A stretch of 64,000 bases of DNA from Gloeopeniophorella convolvens (lineage: Eukaryota; Basidiomycota; Agaricomycetes; Russulales): positions 248,001 through 312,000 of the forward strand of contig WTXD01000005.1 in assembly GCA_022496205.1 (NCBI GenBank). Reading direction: 5' to 3'. The position numbers were made by a program, and so were the translations under genes. Positions 47,382 to 59,800 of this stretch are shown here, in pieces. Position 1 is the stretch's first letter, and each line of letters begins with the position of its first letter. A model generated the notes under the pieces. It was not told the origin of the DNA, made no database searches, and saw only the letters and a program-made list of their open reading frames with translations.

Positions 47382-49395
47382 ATGGCCCTCTCGCTCTCCT
47401 CTGGCTTCCGCTGGCTCGACGCCCTCGCCCTCCTCCTCTTTGCCTACTTCCTCCGCGCCCTCGCAAAGTCCCGCACCCGCCCCGCACCCTTCCCTCCGGG
47501 CCCTCCGGGCCTCCCCGTGCTCGGCAACCTCCTCGACATCCCCACCCGCTCACCCTGGGCCACCTACGCCCGATGGGGGAAACAGTACGGCCCCGTCACA
47601 TCCGTGCGCGTGCTCGGTCGCCTCATCGTATTCGTCAACTCCGCCCGCGCCGCCAAGGACTTGTTCGAGCGCACGGGCACCTTGGCCATGGACCGCCCCG
47701 TCATTCCCATCATCGACATGTGCGTGTCCCGCTTGTCACCTGGTCATGTGTGTCGGCGCTGATGGAGGCCCCAGGATGGAGGCCCACTTCAACCTCGCCA
47801 TCACGCGCTTCGGCGAAAAGTGGATTACCGAGCGCCGTATCGTCGACCGCAGCCTGCGCCCCGCCGTTGCGGTACAGTACAACGCGATGCAGACCATCAA
47901 GGCGCACGCGTTCCTCCGCCAGGTCCTGCGCCGCCCGGACAACGCCATGGAGTATCTCAAACAGTGCGCCCCCTTGCTCTCTCCATGTTCCGTGCGCGCG
48001 CTGATGTGCGGGGAAGCTTCACCGCGGCAGTGGTCATGTCGCTCACGTACGGGTACGAAGTGAAAGAGTCGCGCGACCCCTACGTCGAGATCGCCGAGGA
48101 GCTGCTCACGCTCGCGAGCGAGTCGATGCTCCCCGGCGCGCTGCTCGTGAACGACTTTCCCGCGCGTGCGTGCCGCGCCGCCTCCCCCGCGCGTCGCTTC
48201 TGACCGCTGACCGCCGCGCAGTGAAGCACCTCCCGGACTGGTTCCCCGGCACCGGCTTCAAGCAGCGCGCGCGCCACGGCGCGCGCCTCGTCTACGAGAT
48301 GGTCAACCGCCCGTTCGACATGGTCCGCGAGGACATGGTACGTCCGCCGCCGCCGACGCGCGGGGTGTGTGCGTGCTGACGCGGACGCGCGCGCAGCTCA
48401 AGGGCACCACGAAGCGCTCGGTCGTGCACGACAACCTCGACGAGTGCAAGGGCGACGAGGAGACTGCGCTCAGGAACGCCGCGGCGAGCGTGTACGCCGC
48501 GGGCGCCGAGACGGTGCGCCCCCTCCCTTTCCCCTCCCTCCCTCGCGCGCGCACGCTGACCGGCGCCGCGCAGACGATCTCGACGCTCTCGTCGTTCTTC
48601 CTGATGCTGCTGCTCTACCCAGACGTGCAGCGCCGCGCGCAGGCAGAGATCGACAACGCGCTCGGGCGCGCGCGCCTCCCCACGTTCGCGACGCGCGCCG
48701 CGCTGCCGTACGTCGAGGCCGTGTGCCGCGAGCTGCTGCGCTGGCGCCTCGTGCTCCCGCTCGGCGTCGCGCACGCGACGACGGAGGACCACGTGCACGA
48801 CGGGCTGTTTATCCCTGCGGGCACGACCGTGCTGCCCAACACCTGGTGCGTGCGGCGTGCGGGGCGGCGTGGGCGTGGGCGCTCACGCGGCGCAGGGCGA
48901 TCCTGCACGACCCGGAGGTGTTCCCGGAGCCCGAGGAGTTCCGCCCGGAGCGCTTCCTCGATGCGGCGGGGAGGTTCAGGGACGAGCCGCTCGTGATGTA
49001 CGCGTTCGGCTACGGGCGCCGGTGCGTGCCTTCCCCCTCTGTTGTGTTGCTTCGCGCGCGCCCCGCTGACCGCGCACGGCGCGCGCAGGATGTGCCCTGG
49101 GCGGCACCTCGTCGACTCGACGCTGTGGATCCTCGTCGTGAGCGTGCTCGCGGCGTTCGACGTGCACCACAAGCTCGACGCGCAGGGGAACAAGGTGCCC
49201 GTCGAGGGCCGGTACGGCGACGCGCTCATCTCGTGCGTGTCTTGCTCTCGCTCTCTCGCTCTCTCTCGTGCGCGTACTGATTGTGGTGGTGTGGACGTGC
49301 TGGGCAGACACCCGCTGCCGTTCGCGTACGACATCTCGCCGCGGCACCCGGGCGCGGCGCGGCTGGTGCAGGAAACGGAGGACGAAGAGCTGTAG
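47382..49395 (+). CDS. Cytochrome P450 monooxygenase (fungal class II type)
   Basis: About eight exons encode roughly 500 residues, ending at TAG 49393-49395. An N-terminal membrane anchor (FRWLDALALLLFAYFLRALA) precedes the proline-rich hinge FPPGPPGLPVLGNLLDIP. The I-helix has YAAGAETTISTLSSFFL, the K-helix ExxR is CRELLRWR, and the PERF-type motif is FRPERFLDAAGRF. The heme-binding loop is AFGYGRRMCPGRHL with the axial cysteine, split by an intron just before the Met-Cys. All of these identify an intact ER-bound P450 of the multicopy Agaricomycete type annotated as related to O-methylsterigmatocystin oxidoreductase (CYP64-like). Substrate unknown; such enzymes serve secondary metabolism or detoxification of lignin-derived aromatics. 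It needs a P450 reductase. The kinase gene starts only 238 bp downstream on the same strand. Confidence 0.93.
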
Positions 49396-49633
49396 AGCTG
49401 ACCTGGCTGGCTGCGCGCCGGCCTACAGTGCTACTGACATGTTGCGATTGGGGATTATCTGCACTCCGTCTTTGATACCTAGTTTCTTGCTTTGTGTATA
49501 AGTATGTATGTGCTGCACCCTTGGTTAATCGTTTAATGTGATTGAATAGAGTCAACTGCGTGGATCGACGCGTGCTTGCTGAGCGACCAGTGATCGAAGC
49601 AGGGCAGCGAGGCGATTCAAGCGCCGCCTGAAA

Positions 49634-52600
49634 ATGGCTGGGGACGGCCGTGGGAAGCGCGTCCGTCGACCACCGCTGCCCAGTGCCAGTCCCTCGTCGC
49701 CGTCGCCGTCGTCGTCCCCGTCCCCGTCGCCGTCCCCACCGCCGCCGTCCCCGCCCACGTCCCCGATGGCCTCGACGTCGGCCAAGCCGTCCTCCCGCTT
49801 CTCCACCCTCAAGGTCTTCAAGTTCGCCGGCTCCAAGCCCCCGCCCCCGCCGCCCAAGGACCGCGCCGCGGGGCCCTACCTCGCCGGCTCGGGCTCGCCC
49901 TCCATGCTCTCCCTCTCCACCGCCTCCCTCGCCGCCCCCCGCGCAACGTCCCCCGCCCCCAGCCGCGCCCCCCGCGGCTTCTTCAACAAGATCCCGAGCT
50001 TCCGCAAGCGCTCTGCGTCGAGGAGCAGCGCGCGCACGGAGCAGGGCCTCGGCGCCGACGACGCGGCGGACGACGAGTCCATCTCGCTCCCGTGGAACGT
50101 CCAGGTGCGCCGTCTTGCTCTCCCCCCTCGCGCGCGCGCGCACGCGCGAAATTTGCCCCCGGACTAATTGGGCCTTTTGTATCTGCGCCGCGGTTTCACA
50201 GCACCATGTGCACATCGACGAGGCGTACGTGTCGCCTCCCTCTCCCCGCGCAGCTTACGCTGACCCGCCGCGCCCCGCCAGCTACGGCGGCCTCCCCCCG
50301 CAATGGGCGTCCTCGCTCGCCGAGCTCGGCTACTCGGACGCCGAGATCGCGCTCATCCAGCAGGGCCGCCGCCCGCGCTCGCCCGCGCCCTCCGCCGCGC
50401 CGACCGCGCCCTCGCGCGCACAGTCGCCCGCCACGACGCCCGCGCCCGCGCCCGCGCCGATCAACCCCCGCGCACGCTCGAGTTCCCTCCGCCGGCAGCG
50501 CTCCGACGCGTCGCTCGCGCGCTCCGAGCGCTCCCTGCGCGCGGGTCCGCCCCCACCCCCACCACCCCTGCCGCTGCCGCTCCCTCCGCAGCCGCAGCGC
50601 CAGCTGACGCCATCGCCGACGCCTCCCGCGCCGAGCCCGTTCCCGCTCCCCGCGCCGCCGCCCACGCCCACGCCTGACGCAGACGACGCGGCGCAGTACG
50701 TCTACGTCGCCGCGGCGCGGCGCCCGTCGCCCGCGCCGCCGATCCAGCCTGCGCCGCCGCAGCACGGGCGCAGCGGCTCGGGCGCGACGCTGCTGAGCGA
50801 GCGCGCGCGCCGCCCGCTGCGCGTCGTTAATGGCGGCGCACCGCCTGACCAGCGCTCGCCGCCGCCGGCGTATATCCTCGACGACGCCGTGCGCAGCGGC
50901 TCGCCGCCGCCACTCGAGCTTGAGGATGCGCTGCGCCCGCGGCCTGCGGAGAAGGCCGGCTCGGGCAGCCGTTCCCGTTCGCCCAGCGCGCCTGTGCCTG
51001 CGCCTGTGGGAGGAGACGCTGCGCCACCAACGCCGATGCCGACACCACCCGCGCCTGCGCCTGCTCCTGTGGAGGAGTGCGAGCCTGAGGCAGAGGCAGA
51101 GGCAGACGACGAGGAGCCCTTGGCGTTTGCGCGGCTCCGCTCGCGGCCGCCCGTACTCTCCATCTCGCCGCCGCGGCTTTCGCTGCGCAAGGACACGCTC
51201 GACGACCTGTCCTCGTGGTCCGCGTCTCTCTTCTCGTCCATCCCGTCGGCGCTGCAGGCCAGCCCCGAGCCCCCCGCATCGAGCACGAGCGCCGCGACGC
51301 TCGCGCCGCCCAAACCCACCCCCAACCCCGCAATCCCGGACATTCTGCTCAGCTCGGCGCCCCGCGAGGAAGACGAGGACGAGGACGAGGAAGAGCACGA
51401 GGAGCAATACGCGTACAGCGCGTCGCCGCTGTACAACGAGCTGATGGGCATGATGCAGGAGCGCGCAGGCGCGGCGCTCGGCTCGCCCGGCTCGCGCGAC
51501 TCGCAGCTCACGATCCGGCTCGACCCGCGCCGCGACAGCGCCCGCGACAGCGCAGCGTCGACGAGCACGCTCACGCACGCGACGATCGTGCGCGGCGCGA
51601 GCGTCGTACGGCGCGCGCGCGCGGACGTCGTCGTCGCGCCCGCCAAGGGCAAGGCGCGCGTCGCGGCCGTCGCGGAGGACGAGGAGGAGGACGCGAGCTC
51701 GAGCGACGCGGGCAGCAGTGACGAGGACGGCGCGGGCAGCGGCGGCACTGCCGCGCTCACGTCGGGCCCGAATAGTCTCGAGGAGGCCGGCACCGCCGCG
51801 GGCGCGGGGAAGAGCCCGCGGGTGCGGTATCTCGGCACGCCGTCGCCGTCGCCGTCCCCGCTGCGCACAACGTTCCCCGAACCAGAACCAGAGCAAGAAG
51901 AACCAGCTCCAGAACCAGAACCAGAATTGGAACCGGAGCCAGAATTGGAATCGGAGCAAGAACCAGAGCAAGAGCAAGAGCTCGAGAGCCCGCCCGCGTC
52001 CGAGTCCGCGTCCGCATCGACACACCCGCGTCGCCCGCCCATCGTAATCAGCACGACCGACCTCGACGGCGCACCCGTCTCGCCCGCGCCGCCGTCCACC
52101 ACGCACGCCCCGCGCTTCGCGCCCGTCGCGAGCGCGCAGCGCTACCCAGCATGGCTCGCGGCGCTCGTGCTCCCGCTCGCCGAGTTCGTCGACGACTCTG
52201 CAGACCCGCGCGCGCTCTTCAGCGACCTGCAGGAGATCGCGCAGGGCGAGTCGGGCTCGGTGTACGCCGCGCGCGCGGCGCCGGACGTGGCGGCGCAGTT
52301 CGCGCCGCCGACGCCGCGCTCGCCGCTGCCGCCCGCGGCGCCGCGCGACGCGCTCGTCGCGATCAAGCGCGTGGCGCTCGTGCGCGGCGGCTCGGCGAAG
52401 CTCACGGACCTCCGGCGCGAGCTCGAGATGGCGCGCGCGCTGCGCTGCCCGAACGTGCTGCGCATGGAGCGGCTGTATGTCGATGTGCCCGAGGAGTGTT
52501 TGTGGATCGGGATGGAGCTTATGGACCGGAGCCTTGCGGACGTGCTGGCGGTCGCTGGGGCGGTCGCGCGCGCGGATGAGCAGGAGGAGGGCGAGGAGGT

Positions 52601-53441
52601 CGTCGTGAGCGAGAAGATGGTCGCGCGCTTCGTGTGGGACGTGAGTGCTCTGATCTGCGCTGCTTCGTGCGTGCCCGCTCGGCGGCTGACTGGTAGCGGG
52701 CACACAGGTCCTCCTCGCGCTGTCGTACATCCGCAAGCAGCACATCGCGCACCGCGACATCCGCTCGGACAACCTGCTCCTCAGCCGCGACGGCGTACTC
52801 AAAATCTGTGCGCAGGCCCCCCTCTTTATCATCTGCGTGCTGGCTAGCTGACAGGTCGACTTGCGCTGCAGCCGACTTTTCCAGCGCGGTGCGCTCGCCG
52901 CCCGGCTCGCCCAAGCGGTCGGACGCGGTCGGCGTCATATACTGGCAGGCCCCCGAGATGCGCACGTACGTCCCCCTCCCCGCCACGCCACCGATAGCTG
53001 GCTGACTGACGCGCGACGCCGCAGCGGGCTGTACGACCCGCTCAAGGTCGACGTCTGGTCGCTCGGCGCGACGACGTGGGAGCTCGCGCACGGGGACCCG
53101 CCGTTCGCGGACGTGCAGGACACACGGCAGATCGCCGGGCACCAGCTCCCGCCCGTGCGCGCGCCGGACGCGCTCTCCCGCCCCTTTCACGATTTCCTGC
53201 ATCTGTGCTCTCAGCCCGTCGCATTGCGGCCGGACCCGGATGAGCTGCTCAATGTGCGTGCCCGCTCGTCCTTGTGTTGTGGGTGGGGCACTGATTGACG
53301 GTGGCCGTGGTCGCGCAGGCGTACTTTATCCGCACGGCGTGCCCGCGCTCCGCGGTCGTGCAGCTGCTTGCGCAGTGCAGGGCGATCGACGAGCAGCAGC
53401 TCAGGCGGCAGAGCGGCGAGGACGAGACGGACTCGCTATGA
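49634..53441 (+). CDS. PAK/STE20-like protein kinase with CRIB motif
   Basis: Exon 1 is 49634-50104, exon 2 is 50202-50224 (23 nt), exon 3 is 50282-52640, and exon 4 is 52708-52807; further exons lead to TGA at 53439-53441, about 1,100 residues in all. After a Ser/Pro-rich N terminus comes a CRIB/PBD-like segment (ISLPWNVQHHVHIDEAYGGL, then PPQWASSLAELGYSDAEI) that would bind Cdc42/Rac. A long disordered region includes a Glu-Pro repeat (about 51880-51985). The C-terminal kinase domain has IAQGESGSVYAARA, VAIKRVAL, the catalytic loop AHRDIRSDNLLLSRDGVLKI, DFS in place of DFG, GVIYWQAPEM and VDVWSLGATTWELAHGDPPF. Lys, HRD-Asp and DFS-Asp are present, so activity is possible despite divergence. 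Likely a Rho-GTPase effector in polarity or MAPK signalling. Confidence 0.85.
51881..51990 (+). repeat. In-frame Glu-Pro minisatellite within the kinase gene
   Basis: Near-repeats of GAACCAGAACCAGA-type hexamers encode PEPEPEQEEPAPEPEPELEP and continue with EQEQEL. They use GAA and CCA codons, whereas the flanking gene uses GAG and CCC/CCG. The tract lies in the disordered linker before the kinase domain and preserves frame. Confidence 0.8.
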
Positions 53442-53859
53442 CCACCAGCTCGCACCGCGCCCGCCGCCGCTCACAATGCATTGCCGGTCAACGCTGCGCG
53501 TCCGGGGCGGATTGGGTTCCTGCTCCTCCCTTGCTTACCTCCCCTCCCTACGGTTACCTTCGTATCCACTCTGCGTCATCAAAGGGACTTTTGAGCGCCT
53601 GCATCAGTTCTTTATTATCTACTGCACTCGTATACCCGCCACATATAATTGCCAGTTATCGCACAGGTTCCCTGTTGTCGTCGTCATGCCACCATCTACG
53701 TACATACATACACACCACCACCCTCCCTGCGCCCGCCTTCCTTCCTCCCCGCTCGCTTGCTGCGTATCTCTCACCCAATCTCTCACACATTCGCTCCCAC
53801 ATCACGTCAGTTTTAAGTTTGCTCGCTTGTAAGTGCTGCGCCCGCGCTGGTGCATCGTT
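53442..53859. other. Convergent 3' region between the kinase gene and UTP10
   Basis: An AT-richer, T/C-rich 418-bp spacer between two convergent stops contains likely polyadenylation sequence for both genes and no ORF of interest. Confidence 0.55.
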
Positions 53860-56800
53860 CTACACGCTCTCGATGCTCTCGCCCGTCGTGCCCTCCACGG
53901 CCGCTTTGAGCTGGTGCGTCGCGCGCACGACACCGTCGTGCTCGTCCTCCGCGCACTCGGCCACGAACGTCGCGGTCTCGGCCACGAAGCCTGCGCGAGC
54001 CCGCCGCGCGTCAGCGCACCGCAGACGGGAACGTAAGTGTGAGACCACGCACCGATGAGCTTCCCGCCGTGTGCGGCCCAGAGCGCGCGCGCACACTGCA
54101 GCGCAAAGACGCGCACGCGCACGTCGTCGTACCGCGTGTGCAGCAGCATGCCCAGGTTGAGCCGCTGCAGCAGCGCGTCGTCGCCCGCGGCGTCGCACAG
54201 CGCGCTGAGCGACGCAGAGACGGTGTCGCGGCTGCCCTCGTCGGACGCGCTTGTGGTCGCTGCGTGCGGCATGAGCGCGAGCAGCGCCGGGAGCACCTGC
54301 TGCAGGCGGTCGTCGCGCCAGAATGCTGCAGCGCGAAGGCGGGGCAGTCAGTGTCAGCCTGGAGAGGGGAAGTGCCAACGAGGGGGGGCACGCACTGCCT
54401 TCGTCGACGCTCAGGCTTTTGCTGAGCGTCTGCACGACGCAGAGCTGCGTCGGGCCGAACGCTGCGGCGTCGGAGACTTGCAGCAGCTCGAGGAAGTGCG
54501 GGAGGAGGAAGGAGAGGTACGGCGTCATGAGCGACTGCGCGCCGCAAGTCAGCGTACGTTGAAAGGCAGATGGATGGCATGCGTTACCTTGAAGTAGTCC
54601 ATGAGCGCGATGTAGGCGTTGCAGAACGCAACCTTGCGAGCGATCGAGGACTCTGCGACTGCTTGCGCCGTGAGCACCCACGCAGCGAAGGACAGGCACT
54701 GTTGCGCCTCCTCACCTGTAAACGCCCAGTCGAACAGCCTGCGGAACAACGGCCGGAACGCCGTGTCGTTCAGCTTGGTGACCAGTTCGACAAAGGCAGC
54801 GACCGCCGCGCCCTCAATCTGCGGAACGTCCATTTCAGCCGCGCTGTTCGCGAGGGGTGGCGAGTTTGCCCACCTTGGACACTTCTGCGTCGCGACGCCG
54901 GCTTCGCAGATCGAAGCCCTCGAGGAAGACCTTGAACGCTGGGCGAATGTGCTCCAGCACCGGCGGCCGCTGTGCGGCACGCAAACTTCGCCTGAACAGC
55001 TCGAAGTAGCCAACGATGTGCTGAAACAGATGACTTTCAGCACGCGTGATGCCGAAAAGCACCGAGGGCTGCTTGCCTCGGCAGGTGCCTCTGGCATGGA
55101 AGGCCAGGTCTCGAAATAGGTCGAGAGAAGGACGCCTGTAGGCGCCTTGGCTGCGACACGTTTCACGAAGGAACCGATTTCGCCACCGGCGCCTGAGGCC
55201 AGGGCGTCAAAGTAAAGCCCAAAGACGCTGCCGAGTTCTGATGCTCCCCAGAACGCGGGAATGGTATCGAAAACTGCCCGGAGGACATCCAAGGCGTCCC
55301 TGGTAATGGAGGCACCGTCATCTAGAGAGTTCAGCATCACTCAGGAACCACCGATCGACGTATTTTGGACGTACCTTGTATGACATTAAACGAATCCCGA
55401 AGTACGCGGACGGCTAGCTGGATTATGTCGCGGAAGTAAGGGATGATCCTCGGGCCAAGTGCAGTGCTACCATGAGCGTGTTAATTGGGTCTGGGTGAGG
55501 CCTTGCTTCACAATCGACGTACCAGAGTGAGGGTAGCGACAACACCACTGCTCCAATAACCTGCTCCGATTTAGCAGCAGCAACGATGAGCGGCAGGCAC
55601 TCGACCAAAGACGCCTCTTCGCCTGAGACGACTGACAAGCTGATGGCTTTGAGTGCCCGGAGGGCCTGGGTAACGAGATTGCCGTCTTGTAACGGAATGA
55701 ATCGTTTGGTCTCTGTGGCAATTGCGATTATGGTCGGGGACACCTCTTCTCGGACCGGTGCCGACACAGACGGGAGCCTGTCAACAAACACGTCAAGTGT
55801 CTCCGCCAGCACACTCCGGGATATGCGCTCGTTTGGTCTTCCCCCCTTCAGATATTGGCAACGGACGCAACGAAGTGTGTCGCACGCATTGACCGGATGC
55901 ACTCAGCAAGGGCAAGACGGGCAGCCAGGGCGATGTCAGCAACGTCGCCATGCTCTGCGGAGGCGCTTGGAATATTGTGGGAGCTTGATATTTCGAGCAG
56001 TGCGGACACGAGCTTGTTGAGCCGTCCGTGATCATTGTCGAGAGATGACAGAGAAGATCCTTCGAAGGCAACGCCGGCAAAGGCGACCAGTGCGTGAGCT
56101 CTGCGCTTCAGTTGTGGAAGGACCTGCGAAGCGTGCTCATCGTCGCTGACAGAGAGCTGTCAGTGGTCGTAAAAACTATCAGCGGTGAAGCTCACTGAAC
56201 GTCGCTGAGCAAGATTGAGTCCGTTTTCATATAATCTGGAGATATAATTGCCAGGATCAGTCGTTGCGCTTCGTCTAGCAGCTCAATGAGAACCTTGAAG
56301 GATACTGAGATTAGCAGATCAACGAAGACATGATTTCGTTTACCGAGAGCTGAATGTGCGGCGAGTAGTGTTGAACCAAGGAAAGAGGGAGAGCCAGTGC
56401 CGCATGAAGCTCCTTGCCTTGAAGCCTGACGACACGTTTGTCCGCCTTGGCGACGATGAGCATGCAGATGACGCTCAGGAATTCTTCTGGACCGAGGGCA
56501 TCCACCAGATGGATGAAGAACCTGTCCGGCCAGATGATGAGCTACAAGTGCGATTCAAGGGAGATTCACTGACTGTGTACGCCGGTGGCGGGGAATGTGG
56601 TTGGTTGCATCAGTGAATACCCGAAGGAACTCTCTTGATGCCAGGAGCAAGTCGTCGCGGGAGGCATGTTTCTCTTTGAGCGAGGAGACCATAAGAGGGA
56701 TGATGTTGTCGATAGTCTAGGGAAGAGTAAGCGCGAGGCTCTCAGGACGATCGAAAGCCGCCCACCTTCTGGACAACGCGGAAGCTGTAGGTATCGTCGC

Positions 56801-59800
56801 GATGGAAGACATTCGAGCCCATGAAAGTAAACACAGGCATGATGTTATGCAAGACCGACTCGGGCGCTACGCGCGCGAGACTGGCAATGAGCAACAGCGC
56901 CTGGTTGAATGTCTGGGGGCTCTCAGATGCTGAAAAGAGAATGTCGGTGCGACGACAATGAACCATCTGATGAATTGCGAACCTCGAATGATGTCGACCA
57001 AGATGTCGAGGCGAACGCCAGTGAAAGTCGCACCTCCCGAGCTCTGTGATGGAACGGTCAACGAAATTCCTAAGCAGTATTGGAGCAGCACTTGCCTGTG
57101 CAGTGACCGATGCGTTCTCAATGGAAGACATCAAAAGTTGTTCGATGTATGTCACGTCCGCGGGAGATTGCCCCTCCGCGTGTGCGACATTGCCGAGGAC
57201 CTCCAGAAGGCAGACAACAAGATCCTTGTCTCCAGGCAATTGCGTGCCACTAAGGACTTCGGCGAGGAATGCCAAGGAGTTGAGAGACTCTGCACCCTCG
57301 GCGTTTACACTGTCCGACCCGCTCAGCATCGGAAATTCGGATGGGCAGTGCCACATACTCATTCACTTTGGTTCGTTTGGGAGAGCGATGAGCAACATCC
57401 TTCGGCTTTGGCTGGAGATCAATCAATAACTGGATCAGCAGAGACGCATCGCTCAAAAGCTTGGCAAGCAACGAGATGCAATATGATTTCTGCAGAGGCT
57501 CATGAGCGAACTCTCGATTTGGCTTCATCGAAAATCTCACCGCGTCTGATGATGTGCTTCCGATGGTGATGATTATTTCGCAGAGCTCTTTCTGGCGTTC
57601 TGTCGTCAAGCGGGCGAATAGACCGTTCTGTAGGTTATTGGCGAGCGCTTCTCGCGGTGATGCGAGTGATTCTAGGGTGCAAATGAGCTGCGAATCACCA
57701 CGTGCTCTGATTGATTACACTTACTTGGCTGGAAGTAGTATCGCAGTGCGTCCAAAAAGACTGGCCAAAGAGAGCCCGAAGCATCGTTGAGATCCACCGA
57801 TGCTGAAGCGTCCAGAGCAGAGACAGCGGCAGCGGCGAAATCTTCGAGGCGCGACCCGAATAATGATTCCAACTCGACTACATGAGTCTTGTCTGTAAGC
57901 GCCTGGACAGTTGGTGCCAAAGCTGGGGCTTTGACGCGGTCAGACACCTGCTCTAGCAGCGCAAGGAGGGATAACTTGACTGCCGGAAGGCTGGAGCCCG
58001 CCACATGCGATAGGAGGTACTGCACAACGTGTCGTTTGTGCCTGCAGCAAGGTCATCAGCGGCAGCCATCTCAAGGACGCTGTCAGACTTACGCGATGCT
58101 CTTCTTTTTATCTGATGGATCGCGAGCGAGATATTGCTGATGGACAGCCCGGATGTAATTGGGATCGTGCACACAGTGCTCGCGATACTCCGCAAGCGCT
58201 TCGAGATATTTTTGATAGTCATCCCAGCCCAGATATGTCAACTGACCTGAAAGGCTACATCAACACCCATGGCAACATGGGCATAGTTCACCGAGCACTC
58301 ACTGGTGTCCTTCCCGTAGATAGTATCGAACGCATACACGCCCGAAGCTTGCTTCGCCATTGAGAGCCTTGCGAGTAGCTGCACACACCCCGACGCCTGG
58401 TGTCGGACCCCACGATCCGCATCACCAAGCGCGACGAAGAGCGCAGGGAGGACGGTCTGGAAGTCAATGGCATGCTCTGTGACCTCATGGGCCGCAATGA
58501 AGGCAAGCGCGTGCGATAAGGCCGCCCTGCGGAGCCCGGCGTCCTCTTCGGTCAGCCAAACTCCGACTAAGAAAGCCAGAGCGTCGTCCGCGAGATGGAT
58601 AAATTGTGCGCGCAGAAGCGAGGCAGGGATTGGTGGCAGCGAGGAAGACGAATTCGCGATTCTGTAGACCGCCCGCATCAACTGGACGAAGCGGTCCTGT
58701 CTCAGAGCCATCCCTCCCTGGTTTGTACGTGAGCGATAGAGAACTACCTGCGAACGCGAGGCGTACCGTCTGAGTAGATGCGGTGTAGTTCGGAGCATCG
58801 CCCGATGGCCGAGGGATGATAGGCATCAAGCAGAGTAAAGATGTTTGCAGCCAACGGTGCGTGTTGCGACTCTGCGGTTTCAGAACCACGTTCGTGCCCA
58901 GGTTTTTATCGTTCAAAAACTATGTTCAGGGGATCGGTCAGACGATCGATGAAAAGGTTGGACGTCTGATGACTGACCTCTTGCAGGTGATCTGCGCCCT
59001 TCATGAAACCTTCCATGCCATCCAGCGTTGTGAGGGCCATAGCATCGAGCATACCCTGAGCCGCATCTACCTGGTTCTCTCCAGAGAGTATCCCAAGCAG
59101 CGCGCGGGCGACAAGGTAGGCGAGGTTGCGCGCATGAGGGTCCGAATAAGAGAGCTTCTGCAACAAGGATCCGAAGTGCTTGGTATACTTGTTCGATACA
59201 AGTATGGTCTCTGCAAAGAAGAGTCAGCGCCGCCCTTGATGACACTCAGAAGCCTCTTACCTGCCATCCGCGAGGCAATAGCCAGATTAACCCTGCACAT
59301 AACCTCAGCACCCTCGAAGCCGAAAGACGCAGACTTGTCCTTCCGCGCCCTCGCCCCCCAGAACTACGATTCTCTTCGTCTTTAAGGATGTCCACGCAGC
59401 CCTGGAGGCTCTCACACACTGCCAGCCCAGCATCCGGCACCTCCGTCTGCGCCGCCTCGACAATCTCCCATACCGCCTGAGCGGTGCGGTACTTCGGCTT
59501 GGAGAAGAGTAGAAAGGGGAAGATCGCGCGCGAAAGTGCGTCCTCGACAACGTCCTGTGGCACGGCTGGGAGGAAGTACGAGGCGAGAAAAGACAGGTGC
59601 GCGCGCAGGATCTGGCGTGATGATTGGACAGCCTTGATAGAAACCGCTTCGGAAACGGCATCGATGAAAGCGGACGGGTCTGAGAGGAATACCGGGAGGA
59701 TGGTGGAGGGTTCTGAATAGAGCGCATTCAGAACAGCCAGGTTGGAATCGTGCACTCGCGCTAAGAGGGCTGAGCGCATGGACTCCTAAATGGGAAATGG

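Noticed and set aside
50196..52832. 878-codon open frame on the minus strand opposite the kinase gene
   Set aside because: It is the Arg-rich antisense shadow of a GC-rich, serine/proline-rich coding exon; it has no domain and the plus frame has the kinase motifs.
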